Shown in pieces: positions 1 through 6,716 of a stretch of 22,668 nt of DNA. The stretch lies in the NCBI GenBank assembly GCA_036398775.1, contig DASWOJ010000301.1:1-22668 (forward strand), read 5' to 3'. The stretch comes from DASWOJ01 sp036398775 (GTDB lineage: Bacteria; Pseudomonadota; Alphaproteobacteria; Acetobacterales; Acetobacteraceae). Numbering within the stretch: the first letter of the stretch is position 1; each line of letters starts with the position of its first letter. Position numbers and translations under genes: made by a program. The notes under the pieces are model-generated. The model saw only the letters and a program-made list of their open reading frames with translations, was not told the DNA's origin and did not search any database.

Positions 1-2
1 TG

Positions 3-2351
3 GCGGACCTGCAGCGCAAGGGTTTTACTCGTGTCAAGGTGGACGGGACCTTGTACGAGATCGGCGAGGTTCCCGCGCTCAACCGCAAGACCAAGCACGA
101 GATCGAGGCGGTGGTGGACCGGGTCGTCGTCCGCGAAGGCATCCAGACCCGGCTGGCCGATAGCTTCGAGACCGCGCTCGGCCTGGCGGATGGCGTGGTC
201 TATGCCGAGGACGCCGAGACCGGCGACCGCACCGTGTTCAGCAGCCGCTTCGCCTGCCCGGTCAGCGGCTTCACGATCGAGGAGATCGAGCCGCGGCTGT
301 TCTCCTTCAACTCGCCGCACGGCGCCTGCCCCGCCTGCGACGGCCTGGGCGCCGAGAAGTTCTTCGACCCCAGCCTGGTCGTCCCCGACGAGCGCATCAG
401 CCTGGCCGAGGGCGCCATCGCCCCCTGGAGCGGCGCGCAGTCGCCCTACTACGATCAAACCCTGCGCAGCATCGCCAAGCACCTCGGCGTCAGCACCCGC
501 ACCCCGTGGCACGAGCTGCCCGCCGCCGTGCACGACACCATCCTGACCGGCTCCGGCAAGGATGAGATCGAGTTCGCCTACAAGGACGGCGTGCGCTCCT
601 ACACCGTGAAGAAGGCGTTCGAGGGCGTGCTGCGCAACCTGCAGCGCCGCTGGCAGGAGACCGATAGCGCCTGGGTGCGGGAGGAGATGAGCCGCTACCA
701 GGCGGAGAAGCCCTGCGCCGTCTGCCATGGGGCGCGGTTGAAGCCGGAAGCGCTGGCCGTGCGGATCGCCGGGCAGAATCTGGCGCAGGCAGCCGACCTG
801 CCGATCCGCCGGGCGCTGGACTGGTTCCAGGCGGCGGAGGCGACGCTGACGCCGCAGCGCGCCGCCATAGCCGGGCGCATCCTGCGGGAGATCACCGAGC
901 GCCTGCGTTTCCTGGTGGACGTCGGCCTGGACTACCTGACCCTGTCCCGCGGCAGCACCACCCTGTCCGGCGGCGAAAGCCAGCGCATCCGGCTCGCCAG
1001 CCAGATCGGCTCCGGCCTGACCGGCGTGCTGTATGTGCTGGACGAGCCCAGCATCGGCCTGCACCAGCGGGATGGGGAGCGGCTGCTGGGCACGCTGCGG
1101 CGCTTGAAGGCGCTGGGCAACACGGTGCTGGTGGTGGAGCATGACGAGGACTCGATCCGCGCCGCCGACCACCTGATTGACATGGGGCCGACCGCCGGGC
1201 TGGGCGGCGGACACATCATCGCGCAGGGGACGCCGGCAGAGGTCGAGGCCAACCCGGACAGCATCACCGGCGCCTACCTGTCGGGCCGCCGGGGCATCCC
1301 GGTGCCGGCCCGGCGCCCGGTTGACTCCGCCAAGATGATCCGCATCGTCGGTGCCCGCGGCAACAACCTCAAAACCGTCACCGCCGACATCCCGCTCGGC
1401 ACCTTCACCTGCGTGTCCGGCGTGTCCGGCGGCGGCAAGAGCACCTTAATCGTGGACACGCTCTACAAGGCGGCCAGCCGCCGGCTGATGGGTTCCGGCG
1501 AGGCCCCAGCGCCGCACGAGCGCATCGAGGGGCTGGAGCAGCTCGACAAGATCATAGACATCGACCAGTCCCCTATCGGACGCACCCCGCGCAGCAACCC
1601 GGCCACCTACACCGACCTGTTCGCCCCGATCCGCGACTGGTTCGCCGAGCTGCCGGAGTCCCGCGCCCGCGGTTACAAGTCCGGACGCTTCTCCTTCAAC
1701 GTGAAGGGTGGGCGATGCGAGGCGTGCCAGGGCGACGGCGTGCTGAAGATTGAGATGCACTTCCTGCCCGACGTGTTCGTCACCTGCGACACCTGCAAGG
1801 GCGCCCGCTACAACCGGGAAACGCTGGAGATCAAGTTCCGCGGCAAGTCGGTCGCCGACGTGCTGGAGATGACGGTGGACGAGGCCGTGCCATTCTTCGG
1901 CGTGGTGAACCGCATCCGCGACCGGCTGACCATCCTGCAGCAGGTCGGCCTGGGCTACATCAAACTGGGCCAGCAGGCGACGACCTTGTCCGGCGGCGAG
2001 GCGCAGCGGATCAAGCTGTCGAAGGAGCTTGCGCGCCGGGCGACCGGACGCACGCTGTATATCATCGACGAACCCACCACCGGCCTGCACTTCGAGGACG
2101 TGCGCAAGCTGCAGGAGGTGCTGCATGCCCTGGTGGACCAGGGCAACACGGTAGTGGTGATCGAGCACAACCTGGAAGTCATCAAGACCGCCGATTGGGT
2201 GCTGGACCTGGGACCCGAGGGCGGCGAGGGCGGCGGGCGCCTGGTGGTGGAGGGCACGCCGGAGGATGTCGCCGCCAGCAACACCAGCCACACCGGACGC
2301 TACCTGCGCCCGCTGTTGCCGGCGGTCGCGGCGCTGCGGAAAACCGCATGA
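3..2351 (+). CDS. uvrA: UvrABC excinuclease subunit A (5' end cut off by the window)
   Basis: UvrA is the DNA-damage sensor of nucleotide excision repair; as a dimer with UvrB it scans DNA and loads UvrB at lesions. The frame is open from base 3, so the gene starts upstream; about 782 residues are visible of a usual ~950. The sequence shows both ABC signatures, LSGGESQR (near 963) and LSGGEAQR (near 1986), each followed by a Walker B (VLDEPSIGLH, IIDEPTTGLH). The second Walker A is GVSGGGKST near 1420. Zinc-binding CxxC pairs lie near 327 (CPAC), 714 (CAVC), 1717 (CEAC) and 1786 (CDTC). The first Walker A is outside the window. The TGA at 2349-2351 is followed by a CCCTCTCCC/GGGAGAGGG palindrome before the next gene. 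The identification is essentially certain. Confidence 0.98.
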   Translation, partial: ADLQRKGFTRVKVDGTLYEIGEVPALNRKTKHEIEAVVDRVVVREGIQTRLADSFETALGLADGVVYAEDAETGDRTVFSSRFACPVSGFTIEEIEPRLFSFNSPHGACPACDGLGAEKFFDPSLVVPDERISLAEGAIAPWSGAQSPYYDQTLRSIAKHLGVSTRTPWHELPAAVHDTILTGSGKDEIEFAYKDGVRSYTVKKAFEGVLRNLQRRWQETDSAWVREEMSRYQAEKPCAVCHGARLKPEALAVRIAGQNLAQAADLPIRRALDWFQAAEATLTPQRAAIAGRILREITERLRFLVDVGLDYLTLSRGSTTLSGGESQRIRLASQIGSGLTGVLYVLDEPSIGLHQRDGERLLGTLRRLKALGNTVLVVEHDEDSIRAADHLIDMGPTAGLGGGHIIAQGTPAEVEANPDSITGAYLSGRRGIPVPARRPVDSAKMIRIVGARGNNLKTVTADIPLGTFTCVSGVSGGGKSTLIVDTLYKAASRRLMGSGEAPAPHERIEGLEQLDKIIDIDQSPIGRTPRSNPATYTDLFAPIRDWFAELPESRARGYKSGRFSFNVKGGRCEACQGDGVLKIEMHFLPDVFVTCDTCKGARYNRETLEIKFRGKSVADVLEMTVDEAVPFFGVVNRIRDRLTILQQVGLGYIKLGQQATTLSGGEAQRIKLSKELARRATGRTLYIIDEPTTGLHFEDVRKLQEVLHALVDQGNTVVVIEHNLEVIKTADWVLDLGPEGGEGGGRLVVEGTPEDVAASNTSHTGRYLRPLLPAVAALRKTA

Positions 2352-2365
2352 AGGCACTCTGCCTT

Positions 2366-2390
2366 CCCCCTCTCCCTCCGGGAGAGGGAG
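2366..2390. repeat. CCCTCTCCC/GGGAGAGGG palindrome, single copy
   Basis: A perfect 9-bp inverted repeat, CCCTCTCCC at 2368-2376 and GGGAGAGGG at 2380-2388, has the loop TCC. It lies in the 55-base gap between uvrA and the RMD1-family gene. It is the same motif found as inverted doublets near 9040-9175 and 11372-11515. It may act as an mRNA 3'-end or attenuator structure, but no T tract follows it. Confidence 0.75.
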
Positions 2391-2406
2391 CAGGGCCACC
2401 GGGCTA

Positions 2407-3521
2407 ATGGCTGACCTCCTCGTCCGCTCCGGCCATATCACCGCGCTGCGCCTGTTCGACATCGCCTATGCCATAGACCTCCGCCAGGTCGAGGAAATCT
2501 GGGTCCGCTACGCCGGAACCGCCAGCAGCCGCAGCCGCCTGTCCGCCACCCCGGCCAAGGCCGTCGCCTTCGGCGTCCCGCCGGTGGCGCTCGCCTTCGA
2601 CGCGATCCCGCTGCATCTGGGCACACTCTCCGCCACGGCTGCGGTCACCATACGCATCTACGATTTCGGCGTGGTCGCCATCGCGCTGCGGGTCGCGGCC
2701 GTGGACATGACCTGGCCGGACTACACCGCGCTCCTGAACGCCATGAACGCCCATGTCGGCGACGGCGGCGACGGGCGGCTGTGGACGGCCTGCTCGCCCG
2801 CGTCCGCACCCTGCTGGCCGAGGCCCTGGTGCGTCCTACCGCGTCGGCCATCGAGGAGGAGTACCTGATCGGCACCGTCCACGCCTTCAGCGAGGCCCTG
2901 ACTGCCTCCGCCCTGCATGACCGGCTCGACCTGGTGCCGCTGCTGTCCGGTGAGGGCCGTCCCCTGTCCGACGGCGCCCGGCGCGACCTGCTGCGCCAGT
3001 CCTACAGCTATTATACCGACGACCTGGTGGTGATCACCTGGGACCGCGCCTTTATCTACGAGCCGCGCGGCGACAGCGACGTGGCCGACGTGCTGGAGGT
3101 CGCCAACGCCCAGCTTCTGGAAATGCGCTACTATGACGAGCTGCTGGATGACGAGTTGCCGCGCATGTACGGCCTGGTGCAGACGACCCGGCGCACCGTC
3201 AACTTCCTGGCGCCGCACCGCTACGCCGGTCTGGCCCGGCGGCTTTATACCCTGGTCGCCGAGGTGACGGAGTTGACGGAGAAAGTGGACAACGCCTTGC
3301 AGGTGACGGAGGACGTTTACCTCGCCCGCATCTACACCAGCGCGCTGGACCTGTTCCGGGTGCGGACCGTCAGCGCCGCGGTGAACCGCAAGCTGGCGAT
3401 CATCCGCGACACCTACACGGCGCTGTATGAGGAATCGAACAGCAGCCGCGCCGGGCTGATGGAGTTCCTGATCCTGGTGCTGATCGCCGTCGAGATCGTG
3501 CTGGCGCTGGTGCGCCACTAG
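2407..3521 (+). pseudogene. RMD1/YagE (DUF155) family membrane protein, interrupted by a frameshift
   Basis: Two frames together make one protein of about 371 residues. Bases 2407 to about 2784 encode the N-terminal part (MADLLVRSGHITALRLFDIAY...). Bases about 2787-3521 encode the rest in the -1 frame, including EEEYLIG, the YYTDDLVVITWD block, a long helical region, and a C-terminal LMEFLILVLIAVEIVLAL membrane segment. This N-to-C layout and the last membrane helix match the RMD1/DUF155 family (yeast Rmd1/Rmd8, bacterial YagE), whose biochemical role is poorly known. Adding one base near 2785-2786 would give RLWxGLLARVRTLL and restore a single frame. No slippery heptamer is evident, so a real one-base deletion or a sequence error is likelier than programmed frameshifting. 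A GTG at 2781 could in principle restart the second part, but it has no convincing ribosome site. Confidence 0.75.
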
Positions 3522-3567
3522 ACCGGGCTTGGCACGGACAGCCGCGCCAAGCCCGGTCTATTTATTG
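3519..3567 (+). terminator. Rho-independent terminator of the RMD1-family gene
   Basis: A perfect 15-bp stem pairs 3519-3533 with 3546-3560 around a 12-base loop, followed by the T-rich TTTATTG. The left arm begins with the gene's own stop codon TAG. Facing the leftward RTX gene, it could also limit read-through, although no T tract lies on that side. Confidence 0.85.
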
Positions 3568-3656
3568 TCGTCACCAGCATTTGCCCGGTCCAACGAAGCC
3601 GCTTGATTCGGAGATGCTGCGGACCTGGCGCTAAGCGTCGCCAAGCCCGCGACGGG

Positions 3657-5153
3657 TCAGCCGTTGCCGGTATAGGTGACCTGCATGTAGTTGTCGCCAG
3701 CGTTGGTAGTGCCATAGCTGAAGGCGAAGTTGGCCTGCGCCTGGGCCAGGCTGATGCCAGCGAACGTCACCGATCCGTTCACGCCGGTGCCGGCCCCGCC
3801 AAGCTCGGAGTGGATGGTCACACCGGTGTAGCCGGCGGCGCCCTCCCCATCCGACAGCGGCGAGGTGCTAACCCCGGCGGTGAAGCCGAACATCGTCAGG
3901 GCATCGCCGTGATGGAAGTTGACCAGGGTGTCCCAGGTGACAGGGGCGCCTTGCGCGTTGGTGACGTTGCTGGCGCGCCCGTCCACGAAGAACGTGTCGG
4001 TGCCGCCGTCGGCGCCGGTACCGCCGACCAGGAAGTTGGAGCCGGCGCCGCCGTCCAGGACGTTGCTGCCACCCTGCACCGCCAGCGCGTCGTCGCCAGT
4101 TCCGCCATGCAGGAAGGCGTTGTTCCGGTTGGCGCCGATTGCGACGTTGTCCGTGCTGCTCCAGATATACTGGTATTGCAGGTAGTTCATCGGCCCGGAA
4201 TAAAGGTCGGGGGTCACGGCGCCGGCTGTGCTGCTCGTGGTGTCGGTATAGGCGAACGCCGGGGCGGTCGCCGTCGTGGTCAAGGCGGTGCTGGAATTGC
4301 CGTTGCCAAGGTCGGTGGTGACCAGGCCGAAGTCGCCGGTGGAGTAAACGCCCTGGACGTTCAGGCTGATCACCGGCGTGCCGTTGCTGGCGATCTGCAC
4401 GATGCCGGTCGTCGCCGACGTCGCGGCGTAGGACACGCTCGGCGCGGCGACCCCGCCGAGCACGACCTGGTCGCCGCTGAACAATCCCTTGATGGAACCC
4501 TGGAACGTCCCGGCCGCATCCAGCTTCAGGCTGCCCGACGTGCTGCCGGGCTGGAACGCGACCGTCTGCCCAACGCCGACCGACGCCGCGAACTCCGCCA
4601 GGCTGTTGCTGCCGATCACGACGCTGCCCGTGCCATCCGTCGGCAGGCCGACAAAGGCCGAGGATGCCGTGGCGCCCGTGGACGCGACCGACAGGACGCC
4701 ATTGTTGGTCATCTTCGTCGCGTTGCCGCCGAAGTCGAGAAGCTGGAAGACGCCGTCGGTGACCGCAATCGTCCCGGCGTTCGCAAACGTCGTGGCCGAG
4801 CCATCCACGGCATCCCGGACCAGGAACGTGGCGCTTCCGGGCGCGGAGCTGGTGACGGTGATCGTGCCGAGGTTGCTGACCTGGCCCTGCACCTGCACTG
4901 CGGCGCTGCTGCCGACGCCGTTGATCTCAAGGCGCGAGGCTGCAGGCAGCGTGGCGCCTGAAAGCATGAGGCGCGGGCCGCTGCTCGATGAGGCGTTCAA
5001 GCGCAGCGTCAGGGAGTCCGCGAATGTGCCGGTCTCGGTGACGATGCCGGCGTCTATGGTTGCAACGTCGCCAGCAGCTGGGACGCCGGCCGGCGTCCAA
5101 GCGGCGGCGTTTTCGAATATGTCCGATGACCCGTTCCAGACTTTAACGGCCAT
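3657..5153 (-). CDS. RTX-like secreted calcium-binding protein (type I secretion type)
   Basis: The 498-residue product is rich in Gly, Ala, Ser, Thr and Asn, and acidic. Its first ~330 residues are beta-solenoid-like repeats (NLGTITVTS, FANAGTIAVTDG, NNGVLSVAST). A block follows resembling those of large secreted adhesins (GLFSGDQVVLGGV ... VISLNVQGVYSTGDF). Near the C-terminus, RTX-like nonapeptides GGTGDDALA, LDGGAGSNF and LVGGTGADGG suggest a Ca2+ beta-roll, followed by a conserved-looking tail (TWDTLVNFHHGDALTMFGF). These are traits of type I secretion substrates, which lack an N-terminal signal peptide. I chose the ATG at 5153 because MAVKVWNGSS is a typical start for this type and a GAGG lies 11 bases upstream. 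The frame stays open to a TTG at 5303, which would add 50 residues with a signal-peptide-like stretch; this is less likely. It is divergent from the first PEP-CTERM gene. No type I secretion genes are in the window. Confidence 0.8.
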   Translation of the reverse strand: MAVKVWNGSSDIFENAAAWTPAGVPAAGDVATIDAGIVTETGTFADSLTLRLNASSSSGPRLMLSGATLPAASRLEINGVGSSAAVQVQGQVSNLGTITVTSSAPGSATFLVRDAVDGSATTFANAGTIAVTDGVFQLLDFGGNATKMTNNGVLSVASTGATASSAFVGLPTDGTGSVVIGSNSLAEFAASVGVGQTVAFQPGSTSGSLKLDAAGTFQGSIKGLFSGDQVVLGGVAAPSVSYAATSATTGIVQIASNGTPVISLNVQGVYSTGDFGLVTTDLGNGNSSTALTTTATAPAFAYTDTTSSTAGAVTPDLYSGPMNYLQYQYIWSSTDNVAIGANRNNAFLHGGTGDDALAVQGGSNVLDGGAGSNFLVGGTGADGGTDTFFVDGRASNVTNAQGAPVTWDTLVNFHHGDALTMFGFTAGVSTSPLSDGEGAAGYTGVTIHSELGGAGTGVNGSVTFAGISLAQAQANFAFSYGTTNAGDNYMQVTYTGNG

Positions 5154-5316
5154 AATGTCATTAACCTCAGGTTTCGTATAATTAGGGCCGTAGCATACGG
5201 TCGCCGCACTTCCAACAGGCAATGCCAATGTGGCGGTTAAAAGGCAAGCCCGTGTTTTCCACGCTGCGGCAACCTGGCTCGACCGCGTAAAAGAACTTGA
5301 CAAATGCTTATTAATC

Positions 5317-5327
5317 TTGAATTAACA
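5317..5327 (+). promoter_or_regulatory. Shared upstream motif TTGAATTAACA (possible activator or bending site)
   Basis: The 11-mer TTGAATTAACA lies 27 bases before the -24 element of the first PEP-CTERM promoter. A copy differing at one base (TTCAATTAACA, 6587-6597) lies 24 bases before the second promoter. Conservation in two otherwise dissimilar upstream regions suggests a binding site; what binds it is unknown. Confidence 0.4.
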
Positions 5328-5353
5328 CCCATTCTTTACAGTAAGTTATGCAC

Positions 5354-5370
5354 CTGGCACGCTTCTTGTA
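5354..5370 (+). promoter_or_regulatory. Sigma-54-like -24/-12 promoter of PEP-CTERM gene 1
   Basis: CTGGCACGCTTCTTGTA fits the RpoN consensus TGGCAC-N5-TTGCA with exact GG-to-TG spacing. The only difference in the core is T for C in the -12 element. The GG lies 94 bases upstream of the ATG at 5450, exactly the spacing of the second paralogue's promoter. Confidence 0.65.
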
Positions 5371-5382
5371 TAGTTATTTCGG

Positions 5383-5405
5383 AAGCGGCGTTTGTTTGGC
5401 CGCTT
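5383..5405 (+). other. Hairpin in the 5' leader of PEP-CTERM gene 1
   Basis: AAGCGGC (5383-5389) pairs perfectly with GCCGCTT (5399-5405) around a 9-base loop, inside the predicted ~70-80 base leader. The second paralogue's leader also holds a hairpin, AGGGC-TCC-GCCCT at 6683-6695. They could stabilise the mRNA; no known riboswitch was recognised. Confidence 0.45.
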
Positions 5406-5449
5406 ACAAAATGGTTGGACCACCCCATCCCGCTTTAGGAGCTTTTTCC

Positions 5450-6151
5450 ATGTCTTTCTTCCGCACCGCCCTTGTCGCGGCAACTGTCCTTGTCGCCAGC
5501 GCAGCGGCACAGGCCGCCACCGTGTCCTATGGCACCACGCCTGCCAGCACCAGCACTCTGACGACTGGCCTGATGACCACCAATTTCACCACCAGCCTTA
5601 CGCTGCCGAAGTTCAACACCAGCCTGGGAACCCTGACCTCGGTCGCCATTGACTTCGCAGGTTCCGTGAACTCCACCATTAAGTTCGAAAGCCTCGACGC
5701 AGCGGCCTCGACCATCACCGGAACGGCGTCTGCAACGGTGACGCTGACGCGCCCCGACAACACCCAGCTTGCCGTGGCGCTGCCGAGCAACACCCGCTCC
5801 GCGCAGGAGACCGCATACGACGGCGTAACTGATTTCGCCGGCTCGTCCGGCGACGTCTTCTCCAACATCTCCGGCAGCCTGACCGCGGCGACGGTCACGC
5901 TGACCAGCGCGTCCGACCTGGCGCTGTTCTCGGGTGCCGGCAACATCCTCCTGCCCGTCACCGGCGCCGGCTCGTCCAGCGTTTCGGGCGCCGGCAACGT
6001 GGTTTCGCAGATCAACACCCAGGCGTCCGGTTCGGCCTATGTGGTTTACACCTACAGCGCCACCCCGGTTGGCGTGCCCGAGCCGGCATCCATGGCGCTG
6101 CTCGGCGCCGGCCTCGCCGGCCTAGGCCTGATGCGCCGCAGCAAGGCGTAA
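5450..6151 (+). CDS. PEP-CTERM sorting-domain protein, paralogue 1 (choice-of-anchor E-like)
   Basis: The 233-residue product is an exported surface protein. It has a Sec signal peptide (MSFFRTALVAATVLVASAAAQA, cleavage likely after AQA), then a Thr/Ser-rich beta domain of ~185 residues, then a textbook PEP-CTERM tail from residue 209: VPEP, a hydrophobic stretch ASMALLGAGLAGLGL and the basic end MRRSKA. Exosortase recognises such tails in the inner membrane and processes the protein to the cell surface or matrix. The beta domain (KFNTSLGTLTSVAIDFAGS) resembles the choice-of-anchor E group; that is recalled family knowledge, not a search result. The start was set at the ATG at 5450 because AGGAG lies 8 bases upstream and the signal peptide begins there; the frame extends upstream to 5348 but overlaps the promoter. 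A second copy lies 566 bases downstream. No exosortase gene is visible. Confidence 0.93.
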   Translation: MSFFRTALVAATVLVASAAAQAATVSYGTTPASTSTLTTGLMTTNFTTSLTLPKFNTSLGTLTSVAIDFAGSVNSTIKFESLDAAASTITGTASATVTLTRPDNTQLAVALPSNTRSAQETAYDGVTDFAGSSGDVFSNISGSLTAATVTLTSASDLALFSGAGNILLPVTGAGSSSVSGAGNVVSQINTQASGSAYVVYTYSATPVGVPEPASMALLGAGLAGLGLMRRSKA

Positions 6152-6161
6152 GGCAACCGAA

Positions 6162-6208
6162 AGGCCTGGATAGCCGCCGGGCGGGCGGGCATCCAGGCCT
6201 CCGGCGGC
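6162..6208 (+). other. Two mutually exclusive hairpins just after PEP-CTERM gene 1
   Basis: AGGCCTGGAT (6162-6171) pairs with ATCCAGGCCT (6191-6200), a 10-bp stem. GCCGCCGG (6173-6180) can instead pair with CCGGCGGC (6201-6208). Both stems are perfect but interleaved, and there is no linker for a pseudoknot, so only one forms at a time. They begin 10 bases after the stop codon. No T tract follows, so this may be an mRNA 3'-end stabiliser rather than an intrinsic terminator. Confidence 0.5.
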
Positions 6209-6271
6209 CCGGCGCGTATCACATGACCCGCGCCTGATCCTGACGGCGGTTGTGCAAAAGACCTCGATCCC

Positions 6272-6314
6272 GGTTTGGCTGTGACGGCAAACGCCGCCAC
6301 GGCCAAACCTTTTT
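6272..6314 (+). terminator. Intrinsic terminator inside a larger inverted repeat, downstream of PEP-CTERM gene 1
   Basis: GGTTTGGCTGTG (6272-6283) pairs with CACGGCCAAACC (6298-6309) with one G-U pair, followed by TTTTT (6310-6314). It lies ~120 bases after the stop codon, before the second paralogue's promoter. The stem is nested in a wider inverted repeat: CTCGATCC/GGATCAAG just outside it, and CGGTTGTG (6247-6254)/CACAACCG (6344-6351) further out. Confidence 0.7.
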
Positions 6315-6586
6315 GGATCAAGACCGCGGCATGCCGTCCGGAACACAACCGGCCCATGCGTCCAGTGCCCGTTTGACCGGGCCGCTGCGTTGGCCGTCTG
6401 ACGCGGCTTTCCTGTGCTCCCCTTGCCCAAGCAAGGCATCGGGCGGAGGTCATGGGCAGACGCCCGCTCCGTTCCAGTGCTCGCAAACCCACGCCAGCCG
6501 GAGTCAGCGCAGAGCATTCTCAAGCAGGCACTCAGAAAGACAGAGCGGCACCGTAAAGAAAGCCGACAGGACAACATGGGCCTGAG

Positions 6587-6597
6587 TTCAATTAACA
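6587..6597 (+). promoter_or_regulatory. Shared upstream motif TTCAATTAACA
   Basis: This is the second copy of the 11-mer at 5317-5327, with one difference. It lies 24 bases before the -24 element of the second PEP-CTERM promoter, in an AT-rich patch that stands out in this GC-rich sequence. The rest of the 6152-6620 gap shows no supportable gene. Confidence 0.4.
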
Positions 6598-6620
6598 TTG
6601 TCTAACCGTAGCTTACAGAA

Positions 6621-6637
6621 TTGGCACAGTTCTTGGA
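6621..6637 (+). promoter_or_regulatory. Sigma-54-like -24/-12 promoter of PEP-CTERM gene 2
   Basis: TTGGCACAGTTCTTGGA matches the RpoN consensus TTGGCAC-N4-TTGCA except for G instead of C in the -12 element. The GG at 6623-6624 lies 94 bases before the ATG at 6717, the same distance as in paralogue 1. Confidence 0.65.
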
Positions 6638-6716
6638 TCAGGCATGTCAGACAGGGCGCCGCCCCGTCCGTCGTTTTGGGCCAGGGCTCCGCCCTCCCCG
6701 CTTTCAGGAGCTACTC

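Noticed and set aside
1446..2462. A 338-codon frame antisense to uvrA
   Set aside because: The product is low complexity with no recognisable motif, and uvrA on the other strand is certain.
2770..2790. Programmed -1 frameshifting in the RMD1-family gene
   Set aside because: No X-XXY-YYZ slippery heptamer or clear downstream stimulatory stem was seen; a one-base deletion or sequence error is simpler.
3603..4961. A 452-codon + strand frame opposite the RTX gene
   Set aside because: Gly/Ala/Arg-rich translation with no family features; the minus strand carries clear beta-solenoid and RTX repeats.
6162..6208. H-type pseudoknot from the two interleaved stems
   Set aside because: The linker that would have to span the 10-bp stem is zero bases long, so both stems cannot form together.
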